Assembly (NCBI GenBank): GCA_028023455.1
Contig: JAQFVV010006271.1
Location: forward strand, 374,001-438,000
DNA length: 64,000 nt
Origin: Epiperipatus broadwayi
Taxonomy: Eukaryota; Onychophora; Udeonychophora; Euonychophora; Peripatidae
Direction: 5' to 3'
This document shows, piece after piece, positions 14,030-27,629 of the stretch. Each line of letters starts with the position of its first letter. The stretch's first letter is position 1. The notes beneath the pieces are model-generated. The model had not been told where the DNA came from and made no database searches. It saw only the letters and a list, made by a program, of their open reading frames with translations. The position numbers and the translations under genes are program-made.

Positions 14030-15640
14030 AGAGGTGATTTTACAAATAGCAATGCTATTGTTATCGTAATTCCAAGATTATTTTACAGTATACAAGATAG
14101 TTCAACTAGGCTGTATTTAATCCACAAATTGATATGGAGATATAAGGATATACTGAATATAAAATAATCTTTGATAATTATTTATAATAGTTTGGTACTC
14201 ATTACTACCTGTTTAACACAATTTATTAAACCATCTTATTTGTATATACCAATGAGAATATCCAGTAATAACATGCAATACTAGCCAGGTGATTGTGATT
14301 TTAGAATGTGAACTCATGCCATTATACTTAATAGTAAAACATATTACAAATTACTCCTTTGATTAGTATTTAATTTGTAAGTTATTATACTAATTATATT
14401 AACTGTAGAATATAAAATCATCAACTTGAGAGCAGTCATAAAGTACATCATGTGCCCAAGCAAATTGGCTCTGATATAAATTTCTATACTAACTTCAACA
14501 CAGCCAACTTAATTCATGACTTTTCAGTAATTGAACTCATGACTGTATATTCAGTTATCTGCTTTGTTACTGTTTTTTCAGTTAAAACAAATACTTAGAA
14601 TTTAGATTTGTAACTTATGTTATCTACCAAGAAGTTTTTCAGACTTTGAACTTATACAATTTTTCATTTATTAGTAAACTCACTGTCTTGAAGATAGTGT
14701 TAAATCTTAAACATAGAATTTTAATTTGTAATCTGGAGTTAAGTGGTAAACTTATTTTACCATCCAGGATCTTCTCAGGATTTAAACTTACATTCAAATA
14801 GTAAATTGATTTTCCAAAAAAAAAATAATTTGAACTCATAAGTTTTGAGTTCAATGATAATGTATTTTATTGGCAGAATGATGATAAAAGCCAATTAAAA
14901 TAACACTAAGTATTCATCATTTTGCAAAATTTCAATTGCAGAAGTCTCAATATAAGGTAATCAGTAATAACTAAAATCCAGTGCCTTCCACTAATGCAAG
15001 CACCAATTAGCTAAAACCTTATTGTTCAATGGATTTAGTCATTGTTGTAATGATCACTTTTGGAGTAGAAAGAAAGATGCAATTATGTGTTTTACAATGC
15101 TTCAGAATTGAACTTATAACAACAATATTATGAAAAATAATAACAATGAAAAGAAATGACAGATATAATTCTAGCCAAGAATAATATTATTACGATTAAT
15201 GAAACCTTACCCCCACACATTTTTAAACATTTAATTCAAAGCAAGCATGCCAGCATGATATATTGAATGAAGTACAGACATAGGTGGGAAAAAAAATCTA
15301 TTATTCTAAAATTGCACCCACACATTAATTAGACATTTAACAGAAAGTTCATTTTGTATACATACATTGGTAAAAAATATTTGTTTTACATGTAATGTCT
15401 GAGGTTCAAATCACACAGTATTGAAGAGATAAAAATAAAACTACAAAATATGTTTATTTATGTAAATATATATACACTTTAATGATACTAAGATGTTTTA
15501 ATGTTTGTCATATAACTTTAAATAATGAATATTCATATTAAAATAAATTGTGTAAGAAGCTAGAAAAAAATAACAAATTACAATAAAGCCAATGATAGTC
15601 AAATGTTACCAATTGTACAATATATTATACTGATTAATTA
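14030..15640. other. AT-rich DNA without a recognisable gene
   Basis: Only short random frames are present. A tRNA-like B-box word at about 15400-15412 may be a SINE remnant, but the rest of a unit cannot be defined. Confidence 0.5.
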
Positions 15641-15860
15641 ACACATCTGCCTTCAGATAGAAAACTTAGCATTGGCATTTGTATCCCATCTTCTATAGTG
15701 GCAGGAAACATTTCCTGCAGATTGCCATCAAGAACAGAATTGTCTAATGCATTACATTACAAATTGAAATTAACTGAATAAACTCAGAGAAGCCTTCATT
15801 GTGGCCTGGAGCAATAGTGGTTGAAGATGATAATGATGATGATGATTAAGTTGGTTATAA
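15640..15860 (+). mobile_element. possible LINE 3' end with GAT/AAT repeat tail
   Basis: A segment of more balanced composition is followed by a GATGATAATGATGATGATGA repeat at about 15825-15846. The same kind of simple-repeat tail ends the RTE-like fragments at 9.5, 39.7 and 41.0 kb. No conserved protein block is preserved here, so the assignment rests mainly on the tail. Confidence 0.4.
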
Positions 15861-16284
15861 AAGTGTTAATCATTAATATTAAGAGTTAAAAATATTTTAT
15901 ATTTACACCTACAATTTTATCTCATTTTAGTAGATAATATGATTAAAAAATATATACTAGAATATTTTTATTTAAATATAAATTATTGTAAATATTTTCC
16001 TTCTGAATATTAAAAATGTTATGACTAATAATTTATAAACTTTGTAATAAAAAAAATTAGACTTTAATGCTTATATTTTATTCTTCAATAATTCTTGTAT
16101 ATAAACGTTTTTTAGTAAAGGTAAACTATGGCCTCAGCAGTAACAAATATATAACCCTGCTTATATCTATGTAGATATGTTGTTGTTTTTTTCTTAATGA
16201 TAAGTACTCTAACATATATGTGACTTGATAAGATTGTTTGAGATCTTCAGCGAAAAATAACTATATGTACATTTACTAACCAAT

Positions 16285-16440
16285 ACTTAAATGGCTGAGT
16301 CTTATGATACACGGTAGAGTATTCACCTATCATACTTATAATCTGAATTTGAATTTGGACTAGTAAAATTTCACATTGCTTCAATAGACTTACAGTTTTT
16401 GTTTCACTTAATCAGCTCATAAACATTTGTTGATAAGCCT
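16285..16440 (+). mobile_element. tRNA-related SINE, family 3 (degraded)
   Basis: A tRNA-like head (TGGCTGAGTC, then a GGTAGAGTATTCACC region) is followed by a B-box remnant, CTGAATTTGAATTTGG, at about 16343-16358. The same order recurs near 39.5, 48.1, 49.0, 59.8 and 61.3 kb. The family consensus around the B box is close to TGGATTCGAATCTG. Confidence 0.5.
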
Positions 16441-17854
16441 GAAATTAAAATATTGACAGTCAAAGTCTTTTACTAACCTTCAACTCAAATCATCTGACCA
16501 TTGTTAAGCCTGATGATGACTCCCTTCGTTTTTATTGTATCTATAAAAGGTGCTGATAGAAAAGACTTTTTCCTGCAGTGAGCTATTTAAAAGTTGATTT
16601 ATCTGTTAGTTGATTTAATGGTTACATGAATTGGCTGTGGGCCGGTTATCTGCAAAATGCTAAACTTGCTTGGAAAATGCTCAGCTTCAGATAAATCAAA
16701 TAAAATCGACTTTAGATTTATGAACTAGTTTCAATTCTAACATTTTAAAAGAGCTGAAGGGTTAAATTTGCCACAGAAACTGTAATAAAACTGTTGTGCA
16801 TATTTAAAATCTTGCTAATATTTATAAAAAGAGGGGGGGTGGCATATTTCATTCAAGTAAAAATTAGGATAGTGGTGACCTAGAAAAATCGACTGCAGCA
16901 AGTCCTGTAAAATGGCATTACTAGTGACAGAGAGAATACATCATTTGTCAAGGAGAGATTAAAATTATCATACAGTCTTAGCAAAAAATCTGAGAGTATT
17001 AAGATAAGGTTTAACATTCTAATTATAGATTGTAACAACAGTAATAATTATCTGGGTAAGAAATCAGGCTACTAGTAATAGATATCTTAGTTCTAACATA
17101 AATTAAAATAGTTTTTAAGATATACATACGCGCGCACATACACACATATAATAATAGTTGAACACATTTTTCAGACTAATCTATGCTTATTGTCTCGAAA
17201 ACTAAACAAGAAAAATTAATAAATTATCTCATAGTGGATAACTGATTAACCGTAAATTTTATCTACTTCTCCAGTGTTTCTCAGAATGTACGCTTTATAC
17301 TTTTATCATGTAGTGGTCTATTTAAAGCTGTAACTTTATACAATGACTGAATTGATAAATACAGTATATGTCTATATCTACTTACTTTTAGAAGATCAGT
17401 TTTAGGGAATTGTTTTCTTGCCAATGCATGTGCATATTTATCAAAAGATATATTTTAAAATATATATTATGCTCCTCCCCCTCATATTTTTACCATCCTT
17501 TATAAAGTCTCATAAAAAAAAAAAACATTGTGTATCACATTTAGTAAACAGAGAAGTCAGTATCTGACTTACTGCCTGCTATTTTTTCTAGATAATTTTG
17601 TGCCATTTGAATATTAAAAAAAAAAGGATGTTTCAGTTTGTAATAAAAAATTATAGGATATCTTTTTCATAGATTAGATAGACCTTTTGTCTATCAGCTG
17701 CAATACCACCCTTCTATGAGTATATTGAGATAGCATGCTCTTAGTTATAGTTGAAACAATGAAAAAAAAAAAGTATATACTTTTCACATGACATGCCTGT
17801 GGAATTGCATTATGCAACTCAAAATAACTCATTTATGTTAAGTATATCTACATT

Positions 17855-17999
17855 GTTAAGAAGTGCAAAGTGTCAGGATGGAGCATTTGCCTTCTACATA
17901 CCCATCCTGAATTCAAATTGCAGGTAAAACTTGACTATTATTCCAATAAAGCTTAGAGATTTTTAAGTAGCTATTCATAGTTAATGTAGCTAATCATCC
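17855..17999 (+). mobile_element. tRNA-related SINE, family 3 (degraded)
   Basis: A tRNA-like block, with GGATGGAGCATTTGCC and then CCTGAATTCAAATTGC, lies at about 17877-17921. Next comes the family's downstream part, containing AGTAGCTATTCATAG. It has diverged from the better copies at 48.1 and 61.3 kb. Confidence 0.45.
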
Positions 18000-18379
18000 A
18001 ACATTGGTTACTATTTACTAAAATTGAATTTAGCTATTCTTAACTGTATAGAACGTTTTTGAAAAAAAAAAGATTAATTATAGAAGTCAAGAAAATCGGA
18101 GAATTCATTAAAATATAATGTGATCCTTTAGTCTTTTATATGATTACAAATGTAGATAAACTGGTTTACAAAATTCAGTTTCATTAACCTTTATTCCTAT
18201 AGAAAAGTAATAAAACTCATGAAAGAATAATGAAAACCAAACTATTGCTGTCCGTTTTAATTATAAAACTTTTTCATCACCTCTGGTAAAATAAATACAC
18301 AATTGAAAGGCTTTATTGCTCAAAAATTCATAAGAAGTTCAAGCAGCAGAAACAATAGAAGTAGATATAATTTAAGGAC

Positions 18380-18440
18380 TTTAAACTCCAGTGCTACCCT
18401 ATAACTGCACCAAATTATGCACCTTTATCACTGCAAGAAC
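18380..18440 (-). mobile_element. tRNA-related SINE, family 4 fragment
   Basis: On the minus strand the order GGTGCATAATTTGGTGCAG, then GGTAGCACTGGAGTTTAA, resembles the first half of the family seen at 11090-11190. No tail or target duplication could be defined. Confidence 0.35.
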
Positions 18441-19510
18441 CATGTAAGATGAAAAACTTATGAGTACAGATTTCTTCTTTACAAATTTTAAAAATGTATG
18501 ACCTCTCTCATTTCTGTCTATATATCCAAATTTTTTTACAATATTTTCATCCTTGGATTTTTTTCCAATTCTAAATTCTCTAATGTCAGTTTTAAAATGT
18601 TTGATCTGATCAAAAATATTCTTTATATTCATATAAAATCCTGTACTTCTTCATTAGAAAGAGAACTTATTGGGGCAGAAGCATAGGTGATCTGCATTTG
18701 GTATCCTCCATCTGTCTGATATATAAGTCTTCACAGCATTGTTTTTCCATATTTTTTTGTAATAAACCACACTTCACTTGCGCGTTTAATACTTCTAACA
18801 TTTCCACTTATCAAATTAATTGTCTTTTCACTTTTTTTTCCTAACTTCACAACATTTGGCAATGCTCAATTTGTCAGTCATCTACTGGTTTGACATTGAG
18901 AGGTCATATGACATTTGTGCATTACAAATGACAGAGTTAGGCTGTGATTCATGACGCTTTAAAGATCTCAAGGCTGCCATTCTTTCATTGCACTAAACTA
19001 TGCAGAAATTCTTTTAATATTACATATTTTTATATCAATTTTTAAAATTTTTTAGTTGAAATAATCTGTAATTGTCAAGCAAATAAATATATTATCATTT
19101 GGAAGACTCTTCACATCTTCCACCATCATTCCCCAGCTGCTACTTAAACTATAACTTCTAAAAATTGAAGACCATAATTTATTTTGTCTGTTATTTTATA
19201 AGTGAATAGAAGAAAAAAATAGTCATATCCACATGTAAGATATATATTCTTTGTGCCTTCAAAAAAAACCTAACCAATATCTCAAGAATTTTGAGGCTTC
19301 TGAAAAGATCACAGTGTTTTCTTCATCTTAAACTCAAGCATAATAACCAATAAACTTCCATGCAGATTTGTGTAAGTTGGTGAAAAGTAAACATACATTT
19401 TTTAATATGTGAATAATACATTAATATGGAAATTACAATTGTAAAAACTCCTTTAAAGCTTCAGAAAAAAAATATCTACTTTCAGTTAATATTATCATTA
19501 ATAATAATAG

Positions 19511-19922
19511 TATTAAAACAGGCAAAAATCTCCATAAAGTATTTTCAGTGCAAGCTAGAGTAATCAATGGATGCCAGAAAGCTTGTGCATAAAATCCCCA
19601 TCTAGTGCCTACTCATCTACTATCCCCAGACTAGTTTCTGGCTTGTGGGCTTCGTCGGTGAGGAGCTTTGGATCTGAGAGCACTGCATCTAAATCTTAGC
19701 CTTGGATTTGAGAGCACTGCACCTAGATCTGAGATCTAGGTACACTGCTTTCAAATCCAAGGCTCCTCAATGATGAAGGCCACAAGTAAGGAACTAGTCT
19801 GGGGATATTGGATGAGTAGGCACTAGATGGGGATTTTATGCACAAGCCTTCTGGCATCCATTGATTACTCTGGCTGGCACTGAGTGGCAATACTGTATGG
19901 AGAGTTTTAGCCTGTTTTAATA
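19511..19922. repeat. 412-bp foldback element, 19/51/56-58 kb family
   Basis: The outer edges are exact inverted repeats: TATTAAAACAGGC at 19511-19523 and GCCTGTTTTAATA at 19910-19922. The arms stay complementary, imperfectly, to the centre near 19731, where CTAGATCT faces AGATCTAG. The right arm carries the order AATGATGAAGGCCACAAG then GGAACTAGTCTGGGG, a decayed form of the CTGATGAAGG...GAAAC motif shared by the family. No open frame is present. Relatives lie at 23.2-23.5, 50.97-51.11 and 56.0-58.3 kb. Confidence 0.88.
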
Positions 19923-20294
19923 ACTGTTATAAGCAAGCATAAGAAATGGTGATCATGTGATGTTTATTGGCTTAATAATAGTAGTAAGTGAAAGTAGACT
20001 CTGATTGACTAAATTCTTCTTGAACCATATATTACCTTTTTATAATTTATATATATATATTAAATTTATAATGTACTTCTGAAATAAAGATGCTATAATA
20101 ATTATATTAAAAAAATAGTAAGCAATAATAAAATACAGTAATGATTAAGTGTTAGTGACTGGCCATATTTGTTTATTGCTCGGTTATTTAACATGTTTTG
20201 GGGCTAAAAACTTATAATTCATAATTTATATATAGTAATATTGTTAATGATTTATTTATTGAAATTTATAACATAACTCATGTGGTTGAATGTT

Positions 20295-20400
20295 AGTATT
20301 CATGCAGTTATAGTTAAAATCTTCAAAGCGCATGTGCAACAGCGTAATGCTGTGTTAAATATTACAGTTTACAAACATCGCGCTATAAAAAATGATTTAT
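20295..20400. mobile_element. MITE fragment related to the 62-kb palindrome
   Basis: It contains AAAGCGCATGTGCA and, about 50 bp on, ACATCGCGCTATA. Both words, at similar spacing, occur at about 43870-43945. The first resembles the arm of the palindromic MITE at 61992-62215. It is a partial, diverged copy. Confidence 0.5.
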
Positions 20401-21059
20401 TTACTTATTTACAGTCGTTTATTTTAATAATTTTATTAAATGTAAGCCCTGACCAATAAAGGGTTAATCTTTCCAATTAGAAACATCAGTTGAACTCTCT
20501 AATTACAGAAAGTAAACAATCATCATAAAATTTGGTTCATTCAGGCTCATTAGATCAACATAATGACGCTATTTATTCAAAATATAATGCCTACAGAAGA
20601 GATGAGAGAATAATTTAAAGGCAAGATCAACGATCGATAATAAAATATCAAAAATGAGCTAAAGTTAAAAAAAGGAGCTGCAGGCTATACTACTAATAAT
20701 AATTCCAAAGATAAATTTTAATCAAAAATAAAAATGATTTTGATAAGAAGTTTGAGGCTTATGCTCTGATAAATCAAACAGTCCTTCTAATTGCTAAAGG
20801 CAATAAGATCGTATTAAAAAGTATTACTACTTCCAAATTCATAATTGAAAAACATAAAAGTTAATTATATATATGTAACAGCCTTAAATAAATTATTGTA
20901 AATCAAAGCAACTTCAGATCCCTCCAAAGAAAACAGTAGAGGAAAAGACAATCTCATCAAGATAATCGACTGCATGTGTCTTTTTCTTACTATTCTCCCT
21001 AGATAACAATTCCTACATTACTATATACCGATAAATAGCAAAACGATCAACTGGGAAGA

Positions 21060-21170
21060 ATATCTGAAAAAATACTAATCTTGGAAAATTTTTGTTATCT
21101 TTAACCATTTCCAAGATTTATATGGGTTCGAATTCCAAGGCATGGTCATAAAGGTAGGTTGTATTAGCTA
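21060..21170 (-). mobile_element. tRNA-related SINE, family 3 fragment
   Basis: The minus strand carries TATGACCATGCCTTGGAATT followed directly by CGAACCC. This is the family's B-box region, compare 48010-48190. Flanking parts are poorly conserved. Confidence 0.45.
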
Positions 21171-22050
21171 TTATGCCATTTGATCTATTACTTACATACA
21201 TATAATACAATAAAAAATTAAGAGTGAGAAACTTATATTAATTAATTAATTTTGTGCTCTCTTTACAATAAAACTAAGCAAAAGGTTCAAACTTTATCAC
21301 AGCAGTTCAAATTTAGAATAAATATCATTCATGTAACTAATGCCTGTGGAATTTAACACAATAGTTGAATTTTAGACTCTGAATGTGAAGTCCTAAGATC
21401 GATTCTGTTGCTGGCACTCAAAACCATCACCTAAAAAGTCAGAATAATGTTTGTTTGTTTTTTCTTTAAGGTCATATTCCAATTGAGTTCTTAAAATAAA
21501 AAAGTTAAAAAGGAACAAAACACTAATGAAACACTATATTTATTTTCTATAAATGTTTTGGTTATTTTCATTATTTGTCTTTATTTTACTTTTGGAGAAT
21601 TGACTGGAAAATACCTCTTTCAATTACTAACTAAATCTTCCAAATTTCCTAAAGGCTTTAAACTCAAGTTATTAATTTGTGATAAAGCAAATACTTCTAA
21701 TAGTCAATTCAATAACTTTAATATTCTTAAATACTTCTAGGTTATTACAGTAATTATAAAAACATCCTAATATATACTTGATATGGATGTGCTTAAATCA
21801 TTTTTAAATTAAAAATCTATCCTATCAATATGTTAACATTTAAATACAAGATATCAAATTTTGCTAGAGCAAAGTTTTCCAATGGATTCTTATGCTCAAG
21901 TCAATAACAAACTCTTAAGAATTTTGAACCCAGATAAGTTACAAATAATTTATATCTTTTAATTATGGATTGAGAAGGGACATGAAACCAAACATTATGT
22001 ATATGATAGCTCCACTGTTCTTCTAAAGTATATTAAATAATCATAATATA

Positions 22051-22207
22051 AGATGTGATATGTTGGACTACTTCCAAATACAAACAACTTGTTATGTGTT
22101 ATTACTAACAAGTTGTTTGTATTTGGAAAGTTTAAATAATGTTTAAAATTTTCTATACATTTAACATTCACTCATACATGATGGAAATAGTCCACTATAT
22201 CACATCT
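22051..22207. repeat. nested hairpin / MITE-like element
   Basis: The outer inverted repeats are AGATGTGATATGTTGGACTA at 22051-22070 and its near-complement ending at 22207. Inside is a perfect 23-bp inverted repeat, 22072-22094 paired with 22106-22128, with an 11-nt loop. The element is short, has terminal inverted repeats and encodes no protein. The target duplication is not clear. Confidence 0.75.
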
Positions 22208-23204
22208 AATAATATACCATCATCACAAACCTTCAGACAAATCATACTATAGTTTTTCAGACCATGGAAAATTTAAGCTCCAAACAAATAGTCCTATTTA
22301 AATAATTGAACTATAATTAATTTTACCCTTCTCGTCTATCAATCTCAGAGACTTGGTTTAATTTTGAATTTATTATTTTCTAAAAAAAACTATGCAGAGC
22401 AATATACAACACAACACTTTATACTGATGACAGGCTAAAAACTGGAAAGCCTAATATATTTATATGATCAATGAAATCAGCAATCAGTAATTTTGTTGCA
22501 GAAATATATTTCTTGAATGAAGCTCAACAAGTCTGTAAATTGTGACTATTCTTCCATCTAATATCAAAATCTTCAACCATATAAACAATATTATCACATT
22601 ACTTTTTTCTATGCTTCTAGAAACATTTTATTCTACACTAGAGCCATCTACTGTAAGTTTGAGTAGTGAGCAAACACCAGATGATACTGTGTTATAATAT
22701 CTCCAACTACATATTGTTATCCATATTTTGTTTTTCTGAGAGAACAAGGGTTCAAAACTGAAATTAGTATCCTTATCTATCTAGAAATTATCTTGTATTC
22801 CTTTATACTATTCAAGGTAACAGCCAGAAATTAAGACTTTGAACTAAAGAAAAACATTTTTGCATAGTTTTATAGATCTAATACCAGATCAGTTTTTATA
22901 TGAGATCAGTTTTAATATAAATTATAACCCTTCAACATTTTGCCTAAAAATATCAATACCAACAGGAATATCACAAAACTTTCTCATAATCAAGGGACAT
23001 CAGAGAGCATAGGACTATAATATATCCACTTTAGACTGATTTGCATCAATAAAATATCACAGAACTTTAACTTACATATTTCTGTTTTAGCAAAATACAT
23101 TTTTCTTTCAATACTCCCAAATGACCCTACTTTAAGATTTAGTAAGTAATAGATAACACATGATAATGCATAATAAATCTCTATATTGTCCTATTTAATA
23201 TTCA

Positions 23205-23465
23205 TAACACCAGTTTCAGATTTACAGCCTTCATCAATGGAGAAATTTAGATATTGAGTCTGATGCAATAAATTTAAAAGGTCCCAGGCTTACTAAAGCA
23301 TATAGAAAGTAGTGTAAAGGTGATTAAAAACATTAAATGTATTAGATCCAAAAGATCCTGGTGCTCTGTTTCAAAATACAGAGCCCCTCACTGATGAAGG
23401 CTATAAGTTTGAAACTGGCATGAAGATATTGGATAGAACAGCATAGAATAGGGATTTATTAAGCA
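23205..23465. repeat. degraded foldback element, 19/51/56-58 kb family
   Basis: The right side (about 23388-23425) reads CACTGATGAAGGCTATAAG then TTTGAAACTGGCATGAAG. The left side (about 23211-23241) holds the same motif in reverse complement, CCAGTTTCAG then CCTTCATCAA. Only part of the unit is conserved between the two sides. Confidence 0.6.
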
Positions 23466-24227
23466 CTATCATCTGATATCTATTATTTTACAATAGCTTA
23501 CAGTAAGTGGCATAGTGATAGTCTAGATTCATTTCTAGCTTTTTTCCATTATTAGTGATGACAAGGTTCAAAGCTTTCACTAATGCCTCTAGCCACCTCT
23601 TTTTGCTCATTTACGCTAATGGTTTGAAATTTAAAAAAAGCCTTGAGGATTTGAATCCAATATAATTTCATTGCATAGTTATATTGATCTCCTACCAAGT
23701 CTGTTTTTATATATTTTGTAGAAGCTAATTTTACATTAATTGTAAGCTCTTCTAATTTTCAACTAGAAATATTATTGCCAACCTTGATATCACATACTTA
23801 ATTTGGTCATATGCTTTCTAAACAGTACAGTGAAAAAAGCTAACCTTGAAATTTTTGACTGGGTAAAATTTGTAAGTGAAATTTTTGTAAATGTAGAAGA
23901 GTTGAAATATGTAGTGCTTTTACATCTTAATGTACAAACAAAATCATGCACACAGCATATATAGATCTAAGGCAATCTTTTCCCAGTCATGAAAATTGAA
24001 CTTATTACAATCACACTACATTAGTAAGCCAGACTGCGGATACGGTATGCAAAGATATACTTCTTTTATACCTTCTACATTAAAGAAACAGTTTGTTTTC
24101 ATCACTTATTTTGTAATATCCAGAACATCTATCTCCATAATTACAATCTGAACTTTAAACATAAATCATAAGAATGTTAGCAATTTTTCCCCAAATCTTT
24201 CAGTTAACTATTTCAAATTGATTAAAA

Positions 24228-24910
24228 TATTAAAACCAACATATCTGTTGTATAGTACTATATAAATTTCAAATAACATTGCATTTTCTACACTTACACA
24301 TCCTTATCAAGGCAACTAAAGTAAAAAACATACTCAATAAATATCTAAAAAAAAAAACTAGTGTGAAGACCATTAACAACTAATCAGACTAGTCTCTTTA
24401 GTATTAATTGCATATTGTGATCTTTTAATTAAATATGATTCCTTAATTTTATGTTTCTTATCATGTGGCTCATACATTAAAATATCAAACCTTTGAAAAT
24501 ACAAATATGACCAGTTACACTTTCATGTAAATAAAATACTGAGTACACCATTTGATTCTCCATTGCTTTCTTATACACATAATTATGCTGTTGAATTTGA
24601 TATTTCATATTATTCTTTGTTTCTCCAATATACACAGCACTACATCCTGGACTTTGGAAACTAATAGAATATATAACACAATACTTATTAGCATCATTTT
24701 TCTTACCTTTAGTATTATTTAATATCTTATTAAGAATTAAAAGAGTTTGCCAAACTATTCTAAATTTCTGACTCATAAATTTTATGTATACTATGTATAT
24801 ATGCCACAGAAATCCATTTTTAATAATCCTTATTTGACTCAATATAACGAAACTTCTTTTCTAATGTTCTAATGCAATTCTACAAATTATATTATTCCCA
24901 TATCCCATAT
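24228..24910 (-). pseudogene. Penelope-like element, 3' end with GIY-YIG endonuclease
   Basis: The minus-strand frame 24842-24477 (121 codons) carries the GIY-YIG domain that closes Penelope-like polyproteins. Visible are Cys55, the YIGET core at residues 71-75, His86, and the terminal His-Glu-Ser-x-x-x-Gly-His block at residues 106-112. The arginine usually found four residues before His86 is Gln (Gln82), so the domain is probably inactive. The RT core is missing, meaning the copy is 5'-truncated. The 3' untranslated end runs left to about 24228 and matches the right-hand copy at about 26860-27018. It forms one half of an inverted pair. Confidence 0.82.
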
Positions 24911-24924
24911 TTATCAAATTCATT

Positions 24925-27018
24925 AAGTCTTATAGGATATTGAATAATACTAATGGTAAGATGGATGTTGCTGGTAAGTGTTGTTATATATTCTATTAGT
25001 TGCCAGGGTCTAGGGTGTAGTGCTATGCATATTGGAGAAATAAAGAATAATATGAAATATAACTTTTAACAACGCAATCATGTGTATAAGAAAGCAATGG
25101 AGAATCAAACAGTTTATTCAGCATTTTATTATATCAAAGTATAACTGGCCATATTTGTATTCCCCAAAAAGTTTAATATTTTAATATACAAGTCACATGA
25201 TAAGAAATGTAAAATTAAGGAATTGTATTTAATTAAAAGATCACAACATGCAATTGATGCTAAACAGACTAGTTTTAAACTTGGAGAACACCTTATTCTC
25301 CAAGATAGAGAGAGTAGTTGCCTCCCTGTCCAAAATCTATCTACCCTTGTTGGGCAAAGTCACTTTGCTAAACTCTGTTGTGTTGCCTAAGATCACTTAT
25401 TACTTTGCTGGCTTTGCCTCAACCAATACCTTTACTAAAAAGTTAAAACCCTTTGCAAAAGACTATGTTGGGAGGGGGGGCTATCATCAGCCTTAATCTA
25501 CTGCAAAAACCTAAGCCCCTGAATGGGTTGGCTTTGCATTCCATCAAAATTTTTCAAATCCAAAGAACTTATAACATCCTTGCAAGACTGCTGAATACCC
25601 AGATAGATATTGAATGTCCTATCTCATTGGAGGAGGTTGACTCAACCGATAGGCATCTACTAAAGTGAAGGAACCTCTGGTTCCAGCAACAGATCATGAT
25701 CATGCTTAGGAGCATTAAAACATCCAGTTCCCTGTTTGGTTCCAAGCTCACATACTGAGATACCTATCATTTAATGTTTGATGAAAGAACCAAAACTCCT
25801 AATTTACTTCCCATGGCAATTCCCAGGTTTGTAAAATGGACTAAATTCCTAAAGCTTGAGCCCCAATATGTGGACTTCTTGCTCAAGGTTAACCTTGGGG
25901 CCCTTCCCATGGGGTCTTTCCTATCCTATCACAGAGGTTATAAAATCAATGCCTCATGTCCCATGTGTGACAAACAGGAAGAAGCCATGGACCACATTCT
26001 GTTTCGATGTAATTCATAGTCCGGCTTTCGGAATTACGGACTGGGGAAAAATGACTGTTCCCGATCAATCCTGTGTAATGATCCAGCTAGTCTTTGAGAA
26101 AGGACTATTTGGCCCCATCCACTTGACAACTTACATAAACTTTGGAATATGGACCATTAGATGTAAGACATTGTTTGAAAGGGTTCCGACCACTCGGCTA
26201 TAGATCTCTGGTTCATTTCCTCCATAAGGCTAGAGAAAAAGATAAAAAAAACTTGTCCCCCCTCATTGGCTGACCAAATTTGGGGCTGGCTGAGAATATA
26301 GTGCACAGTGATCAATCACATGGATTTGTGTGATTTTGATTGCATTATTTATGGATCTTTACCTGATTTTCCTGTTATTACAACAACAATGGATGTTCCT
26401 AACCTTATATACTCCTAGTATAAAGAGTTGTATGATCATTTTCAGCTTCCATGATCTTTGCACTCCTACAGATTTAAGCATATTTTTGTGATTTCTATAA
26501 TTTTTATTTTTTTCCTTTTCATATTGATATACTCAACATCTACAATTCTGTGATCTAATAATGTAAATTATGTAATATCTTTGATTTATTGCCTAATCTA
26601 TGGTGTGGTTGTATTAAATGTTTACCATACAACCACCTTTACACCTTAATTATGTTATCTTTATTGTATAACTTCCTTTGTACATATCTCTGAATTTTTT
26701 TCAAATGTATCCTTGTAACCTATGGAATGCTATACCTATGTTCCCACTGTATTTCACACTTTGTTGCATCCTTTATATTGTATCCTTTCCTGTAAATAAA
26801 GTTTACTTTTGAAATGAACAGACTAGTTTTCCGATTAGTCGTTTCCGGTCTTCACATTAATTTTCTTAGATATTTATTGAGTATGTTCTTTAGTATAGTT
26901 GCCTTGATAAAGACACCTAAGTGTTGAAAAGACATGGATATTATTTGAATTTATATAGCACTATTTTTTAAATTATCTCTTTTAAACAACAACAGACATG
27001 CTGGTTTTAATATTTACA
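24925..27018 (+). pseudogene. second Penelope-like 3' end, inverted, split by an L1 insertion
   Basis: From about 24930 the plus strand repeats, with many substitutions, the sequence of the minus-strand copy to its left. TTATATATTCTATTAGTTGCC and then TAGTGCTATGCATATTGG (YIGET region) fall at about 24983-25038. The reading frame is broken (GGAGAAATAAAG gives a stop at the GET). The copy continues to 25276, is interrupted by an L1-like insert, and resumes at 26831. Its 3' part holds CTTGATAAAG, then ACACCTAAGTGT, then TGAAAAG at about 26905-26933, a decayed hammerhead-like hairpin. It ends near 27018. Confidence 0.75.
25277..26816 (+). pseudogene. L1-like LINE, 5'-truncated, with 14-bp target duplication
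   Basis: The insert is flanked by AACAGACTAGTTTT at 25263-25276 and 26817-26830, an exact duplication. It encodes the C-terminal part of an L1-type RT polyprotein. The block LSKIYLPLLGKVTLLNSVVL (about 25320-25380) is the thumb-proximal region. QKPKPLNGLALHSIKIFQ (about 25505-25556) follows. A CCHC-type zinc motif, C-x2-C-x8-H-x4-C, lies at about 25957-26010. The frame shifts at a G-run near 25471-25480 and is stopped at about 25666, so it is dead. AATAAA near 26795 is a likely polyadenylation signal. There is no long A-tail; the 3' end reads TACTTTTGAAATG. Confidence 0.88.
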
Positions 27019-27629
27019 ATTAGTAACAGAAGGAAATTAAAATTTATAGTATTAGTCAATAAATGCATTAGCTATTCTTAGCTAGAAGATAAAAAGCTTA
27101 GATTAATCAGGTTTGAAAAAATGATTATTGAAGTGTTGTCTGCACATAATAAAAGAAATAAAAAAGCAATGTGAATGTAACATAATGTAACTTTTACTAT
27201 AGTTGGAAAAATCTTTGTACGTGTAAGGACAGTAGACTCATGTACTTTAGAGCAGTTGGAAAATAGCTATACATTATTTGTTTTGAAAATATATAAAAGA
27301 ACTCAAGTCAATAATAAATCTGGTAAGAATAATTTGATGGAATAAATTGCATTATCTACTTGTTTGCATTAATCAACTGTTTGAACAATGGGATCACAAC
27401 TTTTTCAAATTGCATACCTCTTGGCAGCCCATTTCCATGTATTATAGCCTTTCTATTAACAAAATGCATGTACTCAATATAACTGCTATTTCAACTTCAT
27501 ATGTTGTAATAGTGAATAAATAACCCAATAATGAATTTTAAAAAACCATAGAATAATTAATCTAAAATAAACAATGACAAAAGAAGAAATATAGAGAAGA
27601 CCCAAAAGAATCAATTACTAAATTCTACT

